A stretch of DNA of 64,000 bases from Rhodococcus xishaensis (GCF_004011825.1 NZ_RKLO01000005.1:62001-126000); one strand, 5' to 3'. Shown: positions 37,787 to 48,478, counted from the first letter of the stretch. Numbers and translations are program-made. The notes: generated by a model from the sequence alone, not told the origin.

Positions 37787-38341
37787 CTATTCGGCGGCGG
37801 CCTCGGCGGGAGCCTCGGCCCCGCCCTCCGCAGCCTTCTTCTCCTGCAGCGCGGCGGCCAGGCGGGCCACCTGCGAGGCGGGAGCGTTGAACAGGCCGGC
37901 AGCCTTTGCCAAGTTGCCCTTCATCGCGCCGGCGAGCTTGGCCAACAGCACCTCGCGGGACTCGAGGTCCGCGATCTTGTTGACCTGATCCACGGACAGC
38001 GCAGCGCCGTCCATGTAGCCGCCCTTGATGACGAGCGCCTTGTTGTCCTTCGCGAAGGCCTTCAGGGCCTTCGCAGCGTCGACCGGCTCGCCCTTGATAA
38101 ATGCAATAGCGGTCGGTCCGACGAACAGGTCGTCAAGGCCCCCGACGCCCGCCTCGGCGGCGGCACGCTTGACCAGGGTGTTCTTGGCGACGGAGTAGGT
38201 GGCACCCTCTCCGAGAGCGCGTCGCAGCTCGGTCAGGCTCGTAACCGACAGACCACGGTATTCCGTGATCACTGCGGCAGTCGACTCCTTGAACTGCTCG
38301 GTGATCTCCGCTACTGCGGAGACCTTCTCAGGCTTTGCCAT
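37787..38341 (-). CDS. rplJ: 50S ribosomal protein L10
   Basis: 184 aa with the L10 signature [20 protein letters not shown] at residues 23-42 and an Ala/Glu-rich C-terminus that binds L7/L12. The ATG at 38341 follows a GAGGAGGCG site. Preceded by a structured leader through which the L10-L12 complex probably represses its own operon. Confidence 0.98.
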   Translation of the reverse strand: MAKPEKVSAVAEITEQFKESTAAVITEYRGLSVTSLTELRRALGEGATYSVAKNTLVKRAAAEAGVGGLDDLFVGPTAIAFIKGEPVDAAKALKAFAKDNKALVIKGGYMDGAALSVDQVNKIADLESREVLLAKLAGAMKGNLAKAAGLFNAPASQVARLAAALQEKKAAEGGAEAPAEAAAE

Positions 38342-38769
38342 ACTTCGCCTCCTCTCGTGACAGTCGTTGTTCCACTGTTGACACGGTCGTCCGACGCGAC
38401 AGTCGTCCGACGTGGGCCGTGACATGCAAAACGCCCCGGTGCAGGGCACACGGGGCGTACACGAGGAGATCCATCTTCCGGCGTAGCCGGGCGCAGACAA
38501 ACATCCCCCACCTCGTCCTCCTGCGTGGGCCGCCGGGCAATCCCGGACCTTCAACCGATTCCATTGCTGGGCACGGTGACCAACGGTCTTGGGTAGAACA
38601 GTTTTCGGGGCGGAGTTCGCGTCTAGCACCGAACTCCACCGAGCAGCGTAACGAAGTCGGCTCTCGAGCGCAAAACCGGCGGCACTGCCCTGTCAGCCGA
38701 CCGTGCCCACCACCGCACGGCCTCGGCGGCCCATCACCGACTGGTTCGCGCGCCCGGAGCATGAATACG
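38342..38769. other. Intergenic region rplA-rplJ with L10 leader
   Basis: About 430 bp without a protein gene. The half nearer rplJ is the leader RNA; the rest must contain the rplJL promoter. In M. tuberculosis the methyl-mycolate synthase genes lie between rplA and rplJ, and none is present here. Confidence 0.6.
38431..38570 (-). ncRNA. Ribosomal protein L10 leader RNA
   Basis: The minus-strand leader contains the element GGUUGAAGGUCCGGGAUUGC followed by CCGG-rich pairing partners, then two regions (ACGAGG and CCUCGU) that pair across an inner arm, then the hairpin ACGCCCCG/CGGGGCGU followed by UUUUGC. This agrees with the L10 leader class, in which L10-L12 binds a kinked internal loop. 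The last hairpin (38431-38458) looks like an attenuator about 90 nt before the start codon. Confidence 0.6.
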
Positions 38770-38807
38770 CCGAAGGCCGACACAGATCGCTCTGTGCCGG
38801 CCTTCGG
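38770..38807. terminator. rplKA operon terminator
   Basis: A 16-bp arm CCGAAGGCCGACACAG pairs with CTGTGCCGGCCTTCGG with one mismatch, loop ATCGCT, about 29 bp past the rplA stop. Confidence 0.85.
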
Positions 38808-38835
38808 GGTCGATCAGGTTGCGGGGTGTCGCGAC

Positions 38836-39549
38836 TTACTCGCCGTCCTCGAGGAGGTTACGGGTACGGTTCGGGTCCACCGGGATGCCCGGTCCGGTGG
38901 TGGTCGAAACCGTGATCTTCTTGACGTAACGGCCCTTCGCCGACGACGGCTTGACACGCAGGACCTCGTCCAGTGCCGCGCCGTAGTTCTCGACCAGCTT
39001 GGTGTCGTCGAACGACGCCTTGCCGATCACGAAGTGCAGGTTGGCCTGCTTGTCGACACGGAAGTTGATCTTTCCGCCCTTGATGTCGGAGACAGCCTTC
39101 GAGACCTCGGGGGTGACCGTGCCGGTCTTCGGGTTCGGCATCAGGCCGCGCGGTCCGAGGACGCGGGCGATGCGGCCGACCTTGGCCATCTGGTCCGGGG
39201 TGGCGATCGCGGCGTCGAAGTCCGTCCAGCCGCCCTGGATGCGCTCGATCAGGTCGTCGGAGCCGACAGCGTCCGCGCCGGCGGCTTCGGCCTCTGCGGC
39301 CTTCTCGCCGACCGCGAACACCACGACGCGCGCGGTCTTACCGGTGCCGTGCGGCAGGTTGACCGTGCCACGAACCATCTGGTCTGCCTTGCGGGGGTCC
39401 ACGCCCAGGCGGATCGCAACCTCGACGGTCGCGTCCATTTTGGTCGACGAGGTGTCCTTGGCCAGCTTTGCAGCCTGCAGGGGGCTGTAGAGCTTGGTCG
39501 CGTCGATCTTCTCTGCGGCGGCGAGATATGCCTTGCTTCGCTTTGCCAT
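38836..39549 (-). CDS. rplA: 50S ribosomal protein L1
   Basis: 237 aa, full length. Signature [10 protein letters not shown] with surrounding RVLGPRGL near residue 130, and a C-terminal [18 protein letters not shown] typical of L1. Binds 23S rRNA at the L1 stalk. 92 bp after rplK, same operon. Confidence 0.98.
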   Translation of the reverse strand: MAKRSKAYLAAAEKIDATKLYSPLQAAKLAKDTSSTKMDATVEVAIRLGVDPRKADQMVRGTVNLPHGTGKTARVVVFAVGEKAAEAEAAGADAVGSDDLIERIQGGWTDFDAAIATPDQMAKVGRIARVLGPRGLMPNPKTGTVTPEVSKAVSDIKGGKINFRVDKQANLHFVIGKASFDDTKLVENYGAALDEVLRVKPSSAKGRYVKKITVSTTTGPGIPVDPNRTRNLLEDGE

Positions 39550-39641
39550 TTCTTCTGTCCTTACTTCTCACCCGGGCGTACGGATCCGGGCGAATGGTTC
39601 AGTCGTGGTTGCGGACCTGGCCGGCCCTCCCACAGGCGGAA

Positions 39642-40076
39642 TCAGCCCTCGACGGTGATGCCCATCGAACGAGCGGTGCCCGCGATGATCTTCGCGGCCG
39701 CGTCGATGTCGTTCGCGTTGAGGTCTTCTTGCTTGGTCTTCGCGATCTCCCGCACCTGGTCCATGGTCACGGTCGCGACCTTGGTCTTGTGCGGCTCGCC
39801 GGAGCCCTTCTGCACACCGGCAGCCTTGAGCAGCAGCTTGGCGGCAGGCGGGGTCTTCAGCTTGAAATCGAAGCTTCGGTCTTCGTAGACGGAGATCTCG
39901 ACAGGGATCACGTTGCCGCGCTGGGACTCAGTCGCCGCGTTGTAAGCCTTGCAGAACTCCATGATGTTCACGCCGTGCTGACCGAGCGCCGGACCCACGG
40001 GCGGTGCAGGGTTGGCCTGACCAGCCTGGATCTGAAGCTTGATGAGCCCTGCGAGCTTCTTCTTCTTGGGGGGCAT
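39642..40076 (-). CDS. rplK: 50S ribosomal protein L11
   Basis: 144 aa. N-terminal [20 protein letters not shown] and the conserved C-terminal SMGITVEG end. Part of the GTPase-associated centre and the thiopeptide target site; the Pro-containing N-terminal helix looks wild type. Confidence 0.98.
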
Positions 40077-40184
40077 CTTCGTTCCTTGTTCTTACTGGGT
40101 GTGTTTCTTGCCTACTGCGTGCAAGTGTGCGGGTCCCGATATCCGGCCCCACGACGTCGAGCACCGAACGACGCGGGATGTGCG

Positions 40185-41006
<822 letters not shown>

Positions 41007-41042
41007 TCACATCGTTCAGGAGCGCAGGCGGGCGCACCAGGG

Positions 41043-41537
41043 TTAGCCGAACAACCAGGAGACGCCCCTTAGGAACACAACGTCGAGGACCGCGATGAAC
41101 GTCACCATGAAGGTCACGAACACGAGCACCACGGTCGTGTAGGTGATCATCTGTTTGCGGTTGGGCCAGATGACCTTCCTGAGTTCGGCGATCACTTCAC
41201 GCAGGAAGCGGCGAATCCGCTTGAAGATGTTCTCAGTGCGGGGCTTGTCCCCGTTGCGGGTCTTCTTCGCAGCCGGCTCCGAGACGGCGCCGGAACGCTT
41301 CGGAGACCTGACGGAGGACGCCGCGGCCGCCGGCTTCGACGCCTCCGCGGTATCCGCACCGGCTCGACGCGCGCTGCGCTTGCCACTCGGCCTTCCTGCT
41401 GGGACCGCGCTCGTGGGGTTCTCTTCAGCAGTAACTTTGCCGTTTGCGGACTGATCGGAAACGGCCGATTCGTCGACGGGGCTGGAGTCCCAAGACCCGG
41501 TCGTGCTGTCGTCGCGCCTGCCGCGCTCCTCGCTCAC
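41043..41537 (-). CDS. secE: Preprotein translocase subunit SecE
   Basis: 164 aa, GTG start. About 95 residues of Ser/Ala/Lys-rich low-complexity sequence precede the conserved amphipathic helix (FLREVIAELRKVIWPNRKQM) and a single membrane helix (TTVVLVFVTFMVTFIAVLDV). The long tail is typical of actinobacteria. 60 bp before nusG. Confidence 0.95.
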   Translation of the reverse strand: MSEERGRRDDSTTGSWDSSPVDESAVSDQSANGKVTAEENPTSAVPAGRPSGKRSARRAGADTAEASKPAAAASSVRSPKRSGAVSEPAAKKTRNGDKPRTENIFKRIRRFLREVIAELRKVIWPNRKQMITYTTVVLVFVTFMVTFIAVLDVVFLRGVSWLFG

Positions 41538-41571
41538 CGTCGTTCCTCTCAGTCGCTAGCCAATCCGGGTG

Positions 41572-41644
<73 letters not shown>

Positions 41645-41830
41645 TCGGTCGACCGCCAGAGCTGGCCGACCAATCTGGGTTCACATGACATGCGCGCCAC
41701 CCCGCAGCGAACCGTTCACAGCCTGCAGCAACAACCTGTGACGGAACTGTAGGGCAGCGCGCAGCGCCTGAGTAACCCCAGAAACAGTAGTGTACTTGAA
41801 CGTCCGGATCAAACCCAATCCGCTCGGCGC

Positions 41831-42256
41831 TCAAGCCAAGCGAACCGTTGCCGTGGCTCGCCCGAAAATCCTACGACCCTCGGATCGGGCCACGATCGCG
41901 ATTACCGCGGTCTTGCTCTCGGCATCCACCGACTTGATCTTGCCGGTGAACTCCACTTCGGCGGCCTTGTCGGCCGCCACATAGACCGGGCTGGTGAACC
42001 GAACGTTGTACTCGGTCACCGCACCGGGATCGCCGAGCCAGGACGAGACGAATCCGCCACCCAACCCCATCGTGAGCATTCCGTGCGCGACGACGTCCGG
42101 CAAGCCGGCAAGACGGGCCACGTGGTCACTCCAGTGGATCGGGTTGGGATCGCCCGAGACGCCGGCGTAGTTGACGAGGTTGCCCCGAGTCAGGGTAACG
42201 ACGCGTTCGGGCAGTTCGTCACCGACAGCGATGTCCTCGAACCTACGGAGCGACAT
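41831..42256 (-). CDS. hadB: (3R)-hydroxyacyl-ACP dehydratase, catalytic subunit HadB
   Basis: 141 aa MaoC-like hotdog with the hydratase-2 motif DPNPIHWSDHVARLAGLP; Asp36 and His41 match the catalytic pair of mycobacterial HadB. It dehydrates long-chain 3-hydroxyacyl-ACP in FAS-II during mycolic acid elongation, paired with HadA. Its ATG overlaps the end of hadA by 14 nt. Confidence 0.93.
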   Translation of the reverse strand: MSLRRFEDIAVGDELPERVVTLTRGNLVNYAGVSGDPNPIHWSDHVARLAGLPDVVAHGMLTMGLGGGFVSSWLGDPGAVTEYNVRFTSPVYVAADKAAEVEFTGKIKSVDAESKTAVIAIVARSEGRRIFGRATATVRLA

Positions 42257-42791
42257 GCATCATCACATCCTTGACCGCGTGGGCGATGTTCTCGTCCACC
42301 TCACCCCCGGAGCGCGCAACGAGCGTGGTCCAGGTGGTCTGGACAGGTTCGCCATTCAGATCGGAGGCGACGTTCTTGGTGACGATGATGTCACTGCCCG
42401 CAACCTGGCGGAACGACTCCAGGTAGATGTCAGCGATCAGGCGATCGCCGGCCTCGAGCGGCCTGTGGAACACGAACCGCTGATCGGTCTGCATGATCTG
42501 ACTGAGGTCGTAGCCAGTGACGATCTCTTCGAACAGCCTGCGCTGGGCGAGCATACCCAGGACCGACAGGAAGGTCAGCGGTGCGACGAGGCCGTCGTAT
42601 CCGAGGCCCTGGGCCGCTTCCTCGTCGTGATGAGCGGGATGATCGTCGAGCACCGCGCGGGCGAACTCGCGAATCTTCTCACGGCCGATTTCGTAGAAGT
42701 CGCTCACGCGATAGTGGTGTCCAACCATCGCGGCCGCATGTGCGGCTGGATCGACCGTCAATTCGGCCTCTCTCACGACTGTCTCTGTCAC
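42243..42791 (-). CDS. hadA: (3R)-hydroxyacyl-ACP dehydratase, substrate-binding subunit HadA
   Basis: 182 aa hotdog with the FAS1-type dehydratase N-terminal domain (HHYRVSDFYEIGREKIREFA) and FVFHRPLEAGDRLIADIYLE. Lacks the Asp/His catalytic pair and acts as the chain-binding half with HadB. No HadC follows; hadB is followed directly by tRNA-Trp. Confidence 0.93.
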   Translation of the reverse strand: MTETVVREAELTVDPAAHAAAMVGHHYRVSDFYEIGREKIREFARAVLDDHPAHHDEEAAQGLGYDGLVAPLTFLSVLGMLAQRRLFEEIVTGYDLSQIMQTDQRFVFHRPLEAGDRLIADIYLESFRQVAGSDIIVTKNVASDLNGEPVQTTWTTLVARSGGEVDENIAHAVKDVMMHVAP

Positions 42792-42872
42792 GGCAATACC
42801 CCCCTGTCGACGCCATCCATTAGGGCAGTCTGTCAGTGAACGCGACGCGTGAGCGTCAACTCCGAGAAGAAA

Positions 42873-43040
42873 CTACTTGGACTCGCGATGGGCTTGGTGA
42901 GTTCCGCAGTTCGGGCAGAACTTCTTCAGCTCGAGACGATCGGGGTCGTTGCGACGGTTCTTCTTGGTGATGTAGTTGCGGTGCTTGCACACCTCGCAGG
43001 CCAAGGTGATCTTCGGCCGAACATCTGTCGAGGAGGCCAC
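42873..43040 (-). CDS. rpmG: 50S ribosomal protein L33
   Basis: 55 aa from a GTG start ([18 protein letters not shown]). Four cysteines in CEVCKH and CPNCGTH form a zinc ribbon, so this is the zinc-containing (C+) form; a C- paralogue may exist elsewhere. Position between tRNA-Met and hadA matches mycobacterial rpmG2. Confidence 0.95.
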   Translation of the reverse strand: MASSTDVRPKITLACEVCKHRNYITKKNRRNDPDRLELKKFCPNCGTHQAHRESK

Positions 43041-43102
43041 TGGACGCCTTCTTTCGCGTGAATCTGATCAGAAATCGATCAGGATGGATCATTCATCTTG
43101 TG

Positions 43103-43175
43103 TAGCGGTGACCGGACTTGAACCGGCGACGCAACGATTATGAGTCGTTTGCTCTACCAACTGAGCTACACCGCC
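43103..43175 (-). tRNA. metT: tRNA-Met (elongator, anticodon CAU)
   Basis: 73-nt cloverleaf: acceptor GGCGGTG paired with CACCGCT (one G-U pair), D-arm AGCTCAGTTGGTAGAGC, anticodon loop CTCATAA, T-arm GGTTCAAGTCC. The G1 pair rules out initiator type. CCA is not encoded. Confidence 0.95.
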
Positions 43176-43220
43176 TCGGTGTCGAGTGTCGCGCTAAACC
43201 GGCGGCACCACAATCCAGCG

Positions 43221-43293
43221 AGCCCCCTGACGGAATCGAACCGTCGACCTTTTCCTTACCATGGAAACGCTCTGCCGACTGAGCTAAGGGGGC
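43221..43293 (-). tRNA. thrT: tRNA-Thr (anticodon GGU)
   Basis: 73-nt cloverleaf: acceptor GCCCCCT/AGGGGGC, D-arm AGCTCAGTCGGCAGAGC, anticodon loop ATGGTAA, T-arm GGTTCGATTCC. No encoded CCA. 45 bp before tRNA-Met; probably one transcript. Confidence 0.95.
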
Positions 43294-43490
43294 GTGACTC
43301 CACTGCGCACCGCTGTGCGCTGAAGCCTCCAGAAGATTACACAGACCTTCACGCCAGCACCAAATTTGCTGGTCAAGAGAGGGGAATCCCTGTCCCGCCA
43401 CAACGCCACGGCGCCACCCCGACTTCTCCCTCGCCGGCGACCTTACGAGAAAGGCCTCCGAAGCTCGACGACTGGGCAGCGAAAACAGTT

Positions 43491-43520
43491 CAGCCCCGGA
43501 ACTTTTCAGTGCCGGGGCTG
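43491..43520. terminator. Terminator after tRNA-Tyr
   Basis: CAGCCCCGG pairs with CCGGGGCTG around a 12-nt loop, 7 bp past the tRNA 3' end; the minus strand continues with AACTGTTTTC. Confidence 0.8.
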
Positions 43521-43526
43521 AGCTGG

Positions 43527-43609
43527 TGGCAGGTGTAGGATTCGAACCTACGTAGGCGTAAGCCGACGGATTTACAGTCCGCTCCCATTGGCCGCTCGGG
43601 CAACCTGCC
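43527..43609 (-). tRNA. tyrT: tRNA-Tyr (anticodon GUA)
   Basis: 83-nt class II tRNA: acceptor GGCAGGT/ACCTGCC, anticodon loop CTGTAAA, long variable arm, T-arm GGTTCGAATCC. No encoded CCA. Separate unit from the Thr/Met pair. Confidence 0.95.
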
Positions 43610-43777
43610 TAGACCACAACCAGGGCACCTCGGCGCCCTGACGCGTATCGAAGAATACAACGAAGTCCCCCCGCATACGCAAACCAGGTGGATACGGGTG
43701 GTTGCGAACCGATAGCGTCGTGACCAACCTGCCGCTGCCCGCGGTGGGCTCGACTGCTAGTGAATTAGGAGTGTGAA

Positions 43778-44269
43778 GTGGCTGATTCGTCCTTCGACGT
43801 GGTGAGCAAGGTTGACCGTCAAGAGGTAGACAACGCTCTGCATCAGGCCGCGAAGGAGTTGGGCACCCGGTTCGATTTCCGGAACACCGGGGCGAGCATC
43901 GAGTGGTCCGGCGAGGAGACGATCGCACTGAGCGCTGAGACCGAGGAGCGCCTCCTGGCGGCGCTCGAGGTATTCAAGGAGAAGTTGATCCGCCGCGACA
44001 TCTCACTGAAGGCGTTCGATGCTGGGGAGCCCTCGCAGTCCGGCAAGGTCTACAAGCTGAGCGGATCCCTGGTCCAGGGCATCAGCAGCGAGAACGCGAA
44101 GAAGATCTCGAAGAAGATCCGCGATGAGGGCCCCAAGGGCGTCAAGGCGCAGATTCAGGGCGAGGAGCTGCGTGTGACAAGCAAGAAGCGTGACGACCTA
44201 CAGGCCGTCATCGCGCTCCTGAAGAACGAGGACTTCGGTATCGCCCTGCAGTTCGTCAACTATCGCTAG
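43778..44269 (+). CDS. yajQ: YajQ family nucleotide/cyclic-di-GMP binding protein
   Basis: 163 aa, GTG start. N-terminal [20 protein letters not shown] and C-terminal [12 protein letters not shown] are the family hallmarks. Two ferredoxin-like domains bind nucleotides; cyclic-di-GMP binding is known for Xanthomonas homologues, the actinobacterial role is unknown. Stand-alone gene, convergent with htpX. Confidence 0.93.
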   Translation: MADSSFDVVSKVDRQEVDNALHQAAKELGTRFDFRNTGASIEWSGEETIALSAETEERLLAALEVFKEKLIRRDISLKAFDAGEPSQSGKVYKLSGSLVQGISSENAKKISKKIRDEGPKGVKAQIQGEELRVTSKKRDDLQAVIALLKNEDFGIALQFVNYR

Positions 44270-44285
44270 GGCAGCTGCGACGGCC

Positions 44286-44327
44286 ACGGTGCGCGACCCC
44301 CGGCTGTGACGGTTCAGCGCGCACCGT
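44286..44327. terminator. Bidirectional terminator yajQ/htpX
   Basis: ACGGTGCGCG pairs perfectly with CGCGCACCGT, loop of 22 nt, between the convergent stop codons. Confidence 0.75.
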
Positions 44328-44330
44328 CGG

Positions 44331-45197
44331 TCAGCGCATCCCCGCCATTCGCTCGAGCCGCTCGATGCGCTCCGCCATCGGCGGGTGGGTGGAGAACAGC
44401 TTGCTCATCCGGTCGCCGGCGCGGAACGGGTTGGCGATCATCATGTGCGACTGGGCCGCGATCTTCGGTTCCGGCGGCAGTGGCGCTGCCTGGGTGCCGC
44501 GTTCGAGTTTGCGGAGCGCCGACGCGAGCGCCAACGGGTCCCCCGTGAGTTCGGCGCCGGACTGGTCGGCCTGGTACTCCCGCGAACGGGAAACCGCCAG
44601 CTTGACGATGGTCGCCGCGATCGGACCCAGCAGCGATACCACCAGAAGCGCTATCGGATTGGCACCACCCTGTCCACGCCCGCCACCGAACAGGTTCGCG
44701 AAGATCGCCATGTTCGCCAGGCCCGAGATGACGGCTGCCATCGCACCAGCAACCGACGAGATCAGGATGTCGCGGTTGTAGACGTGCGAGAGTTCGTGGC
44801 CGAGCACCGCGCGCAGTTCCCGCTCGTCGAGGATGTCGAGGATGCCACTTGTACAGCAGACTGCCGCGTGCCGAGGATTGCGACCGGTCGCGAATGCATT
44901 GGGCGCCGCGGTGGGACTGATGTACAGCCGCGGCATCGGCTGGTGAGCGGTGGTCGCGAGTTCGCGGACGATCTTGTAGATGACGGGTGCCTGAACCTCG
45001 GTAATCGGCTGGGCACGCATCGCCCGCAACGCGAGCTTGTCGCTGTTGAAGTAGGCCCACGCGTTGGTCGCCACAGCCAGAAAGATCGCGAAGATCAAGA
45101 TGGTCTGGTTCTGGAACAGTGAGCCGATGAAGATAATGAGCGCCGACATGCCGACCAGCAGGCCGAACGTCTTGGCACCGTTTGCGTAGCCGTGCAC
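44331..45197 (-). CDS. htpX: Membrane zinc metalloprotease HtpX
   Basis: 288 aa from GTG ([13 protein letters not shown]). Two N-terminal membrane helices, the zinc motif GHELSH with VYNRD following, two more helices, and the third ligand Glu in [12 protein letters not shown]48 family protease for quality control of membrane proteins, active site cytoplasmic. The GTG at 45197 is chosen because GAGG lies at useful spacing; the GTG one codon earlier is possible, and the longer open frame lacks homology. Confidence 0.93.
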   Translation of the reverse strand: MHGYANGAKTFGLLVGMSALIIFIGSLFQNQTILIFAIFLAVATNAWAYFNSDKLALRAMRAQPITEVQAPVIYKIVRELATTAHQPMPRLYISPTAAPNAFATGRNPRHAAVCCTSGILDILDERELRAVLGHELSHVYNRDILISSVAGAMAAVISGLANMAIFANLFGGGRGQGGANPIALLVVSLLGPIAATIVKLAVSRSREYQADQSGAELTGDPLALASALRKLERGTQAAPLPPEPKIAAQSHMMIANPFRAGDRMSKLFSTHPPMAERIERLERMAGMR

Positions 45198-45311
45198 CAC
45201 TCGCCTCTTCCCTGTCCAGCACCGCCCCAATGCGGGAACGGCCCTGACACTACAACGAACCAGCCCTCGAGCACGGTTCCCGCGCTGGTTCACAGACTGT
45301 TCAGCGGGTGA

Positions 45312-46340
45312 TCAGCCGACGCGTTCGACGGTGTAGTCGACGAGCCGGACCAGCGCCTCGTTGGCAGGACCCTGCGGTAACTGCGCGAGCTCGGCACGAG
45401 CCCGGTCGGCGTACTCGCCGAGCTTCGCCTTGGCCGCGGCCATGCCCGGCGATCGCTCGAGCAGGGCGAGCGCCTCGGCGAGATCTGCGTCGTCGGTGAC
45501 CGGACCGTCGAGCAGCACCCGCAGCCGATCGGCGTCGGGGCCGTCCTCGTGCAGCGCATACAGCACGGGCAACGTGTGGACGCCCTCACGCAGGTCGGTG
45601 CCGGGCGTCTTGCCGGACTGCGCGGACACCGACGAGATGTCGATGATGTCGTCGGCGATCTGGAACGCAGTGCCGACGGCGTCGCCCAGGCGCTCGAGTC
45701 GGGCGATCTGGTCGGCGTCGGCGCCGGAGCAGGTGCCGCCGAACCGGCCGCTGGCGGCAATCAACGATCCGGTCTTCTCCCACACGACCTGGAGGTAGTG
45801 CTCCACCGCGTCCTTCTTGTCACGGGCGCCGATCGTCTCGCGCATCTGGCCGGTGACAAGCTCCGCGAAAGTCTCGGCGATGATTCGCACGGCCTCCGGG
45901 CCGAGTGTGGACACCAGTCGTGAGGCGTGCGCGAACAGGTAGTCGCCGGCGAGGATCGCGATGCTGTTGCTCCAGCGGGCGTTGGCGCTGGGCGCGCCGC
46001 GGCGCATTGCGGCCTCGTCCATGACGTCGTCGTGGTACAGCGTCGCCAGGTGGACGAGTTCGACGACGGTGGCGGCGGTGACCACGGCCGGGTCTGTGCC
46101 CTTGGGTCCGAGCTGTGCGGTCAGGACGGTGAACAGTGGGCGGAACCGCTTGCCGCCGGCCTTGGCGAGGTGCAGCGCCGCCTCGGTGAGAAAGTCCTCA
46201 CCGTCGGACAGTTCACCGACCAGAAGCTCCTCGACGCGGGCGAGTCGGTCACGCACCAAGTCGGCAAGCTGCTGGTCGCCGAGATCGACTCCGGCAATGA
46301 CAGTGCTCGACTCCTCAGTGCTCACGATGCCAGTACTCAT
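45312..46340 (-). CDS. grcC: Polyprenyl diphosphate synthase (GrcC type)
   Basis: 342 aa. First Asp-rich motif DDVMD at 104-108, second motif DDIID near 230, GGKRFRP at 62-68 and the KTGSLI segment. Condenses isopentenyl diphosphate units into the polyprenyl chain, very probably the octaprenyl/nonaprenyl side chain of menaquinone given the adjacent menJ, menG and menD. Divergent from menJ, 112 bp apart. Chain length cannot be fixed from sequence. Confidence 0.92.
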   Translation of the reverse strand: MSTGIVSTEESSTVIAGVDLGDQQLADLVRDRLARVEELLVGELSDGEDFLTEAALHLAKAGGKRFRPLFTVLTAQLGPKGTDPAVVTAATVVELVHLATLYHDDVMDEAAMRRGAPSANARWSNSIAILAGDYLFAHASRLVSTLGPEAVRIIAETFAELVTGQMRETIGARDKKDAVEHYLQVVWEKTGSLIAASGRFGGTCSGADADQIARLERLGDAVGTAFQIADDIIDISSVSAQSGKTPGTDLREGVHTLPVLYALHEDGPDADRLRVLLDGPVTDDADLAEALALLERSPGMAAAKAKLGEYADRARAELAQLPQGPANEALVRLVDYTVERVG

Positions 46341-46452
46341 TCCTGTAGTCGGTGACGCCTCGGTTACCACGGTAGTGAACCTAGCGTTATCACCAGCCGT
46401 CGCATCACCTGCCCTCGCCGCAGTCGGCCATCTCGCCTGAGAACATACTGGG

Positions 46453-47727
46453 GTGGTGGCCGAACATTCCTCGAACGCTGGGTTCAGCGACATCCCGGAG
46501 CTCCCCTCGAGCACGGAGGTGCTGGTTGTCGGCGCAGGTCCGGCGGGTTCCGCAGCAGCGGCCTGGGCGGCGCGCGACGGCCGCGACGTTCTCCTCGCCG
46601 ACGCGGCGACGTTCCCGCGCGACAAGACGTGCGGTGACGGTCTGACTCCGCGGGCGGTCGGCGAACTCGACTGTCTCGGCCTCGGTGACTGGGTCCGCGA
46701 ACGTACCGTCAACCGGGGTCTGCGACTGACCGGATGGGGCCGGGAGTTGCGGTTGCCGTGGCCCGGAGGCACCCTCCCAACCGTCGGCAGCGCAGTCCCC
46801 CGGGCCGAACTCGACAACCGACTACGCCTGGCGGCGATCGATTCGGGTGCGCGAATGATAGAGGGCGCCAAGGCTGTCGGAGTCGAGCGTGACGGCAACC
46901 GGGTGCGGGCGGTGACGCTGAAGACCGCCGCCGGCCCGCACACAGTCACGTGCGAGAAGCTCATCGTCGCCGACGGCGTGCGGTCGCCTGTCGGCAAGCA
47001 GCTGGGCCGGGAGTGGCACCGCGACACCACGTACGGGGTTGCTGCACGCGCGTACGTATCGTCCGGCCGTCACGATGATCCATGGATCACATCGCACTTG
47101 GAGTTGCGCGACGACGCCGGCGCCCTGCAGCCCGGCTACGGCTGGGTGTTCCCGCTCGGCACTGGCGCGGTCAACATCGGTGTCGGGACACTCGCGACGG
47201 CCAAGCGTCCGGCGGCGGGCGCGCTGCGACCCCTGCTCGAACTGTATGCAGCGCAGCGCCGCGCGGAGTGGCAGTTGGACGGTCGAGTGCATTCGGTGGC
47301 GTCGGCGCTGCTGCCGATGGGCGGTGCCGTGTCGAACGTCGCCGGCCGCAATTGGGCACTGATCGGCGATGCGGCCGCGTGCGTGAACCCGCTCAACGGT
47401 GAGGGCATCGACTACGGGCTCGAGGGCGGGCGGTTGGTGTCCTGGGCACTCGCCGAAGACGATTTGACACAGGTGTGGCCATCGATCCTGCGTGACCATT
47501 ACGGTCGGGCGTTCTCGATCGCACGCCGCCTCGCGGGGCTGCTGACGCTGGCCCGATTCCTGCCGGCGTCGGGCCCGGTCGCTATGCGCTCCCGCGGGAT
47601 AATGACCGTCGCGGTGCGGGTGATGGGCAATCTCGTGACCGAGGAGGACGCCGATGTGGTGGCTCGCGCCTGGCGGGCGTCCGGTGGGGTGTCGCTACGG
47701 CTGGATCCCCGGCCGCCGTTCAGCTGA
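46453..47727 (+). CDS. menJ: Menaquinone reductase / geranylgeranyl reductase family (MenJ-like)
   Basis: 424 aa flavoprotein. FAD Rossmann motif VVGAGPAGSAAAAW at 25-38, conserved DKTCGDGLTPRAV near 57-69, second FAD motif WALIGDAAACVNPLNGEGID near 300. In M. tuberculosis the homologue beside grcC1 saturates one isoprene unit of menaquinone-9; the same job on menaquinone-8 is likely here. GTG start, with an alternative GTG one codon later. Confidence 0.88.
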   Translation: MVAEHSSNAGFSDIPELPSSTEVLVVGAGPAGSAAAAWAARDGRDVLLADAATFPRDKTCGDGLTPRAVGELDCLGLGDWVRERTVNRGLRLTGWGRELRLPWPGGTLPTVGSAVPRAELDNRLRLAAIDSGARMIEGAKAVGVERDGNRVRAVTLKTAAGPHTVTCEKLIVADGVRSPVGKQLGREWHRDTTYGVAARAYVSSGRHDDPWITSHLELRDDAGALQPGYGWVFPLGTGAVNIGVGTLATAKRPAAGALRPLLELYAAQRRAEWQLDGRVHSVASALLPMGGAVSNVAGRNWALIGDAAACVNPLNGEGIDYGLEGGRLVSWALAEDDLTQVWPSILRDHYGRAFSIARRLAGLLTLARFLPASGPVAMRSRGIMTVAVRVMGNLVTEEDADVVARAWRASGGVSLRLDPRPPFS

Positions 47728-47768
47728 GCGGGGTCACCTCATATGTCACCAGTTGGAGGCAAGCACCC

Positions 47769-48467
47769 TCACCGAGTCGCACGGTGCAGCGCCACGACAC
47801 CGCCGGTGAGGTTGCGCCACTGCACGTCTTTCCAGCCGGCTGCCTCGATACGAAGCGCGAGCTCCTCCTGCGCGGGCCACTCGCGAATCGACTCGGCAAG
47901 GTAGACATAGGCGTCGGGGTTGCTGCTGACTGCGCGCGCGACCTGCGGCAGCGTCTTCATCAGGTACTCCATGTAGACGGTGCGGAACGGGCCGAACACG
48001 GGGGTGGAGAACTCACACACGACGAGACGGCCGCCGGGCTTGGTGACTCGCGCTATCTCGCGCAGCCCGGCGTCGAAGTCAGAGACGTTGCGCAGCCCGA
48101 ACGAGATCGTGGCGGCGTCGAACACGCCGTCGGCGTAGGGCAGGTGCATCGCGTCTCCGGCGACCATCGGGACACGGCGACCGATGCCGGCCTCGAGCAT
48201 GCCCTTGGAGAAATCGGTGGCGACCACCCACGCGCCGGAGCGCCCCAATTCGACCGTGGAGATGCCGGTTCCGGCGGCGAGATCGAGGACTCGCTCTCCG
48301 GGCTTCAGGTCGAGGGCCGCCCGCGTAGCCTTGCGCCAGCCGCGGTCCTGACCGAACGACAGGACCGTGTTCGTCAGGTCGTAGCGCTTGGCAACGCCGT
48401 CGAACATCGACGCGACCTCACGCGGCTTCTTGTCGAGTGAGGCCCGCGATCCGTGTGTTTCTGCCAC
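47769..48467 (-). CDS. menG: Demethylmenaquinone methyltransferase
   Basis: 232 aa UbiE/MenG. SAM motif [15 protein letters not shown], family blocks [20 protein letters not shown] and [20 protein letters not shown], and [10 protein letters not shown] at the end. Adds the last methyl group to the naphthoquinone ring. The GTG at 48467 is preferred; an upstream TTG is poor. Last gene of a menD-to-menG unit. Confidence 0.93.
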   Translation of the reverse strand: MAETHGSRASLDKKPREVASMFDGVAKRYDLTNTVLSFGQDRGWRKATRAALDLKPGERVLDLAAGTGISTVELGRSGAWVVATDFSKGMLEAGIGRRVPMVAGDAMHLPYADGVFDAATISFGLRNVSDFDAGLREIARVTKPGGRLVVCEFSTPVFGPFRTVYMEYLMKTLPQVARAVSSNPDAYVYLAESIREWPAQEELALRIEAAGWKDVQWRNLTGGVVALHRATR

Positions 48468-48478
48468 GGTCGAAGACG

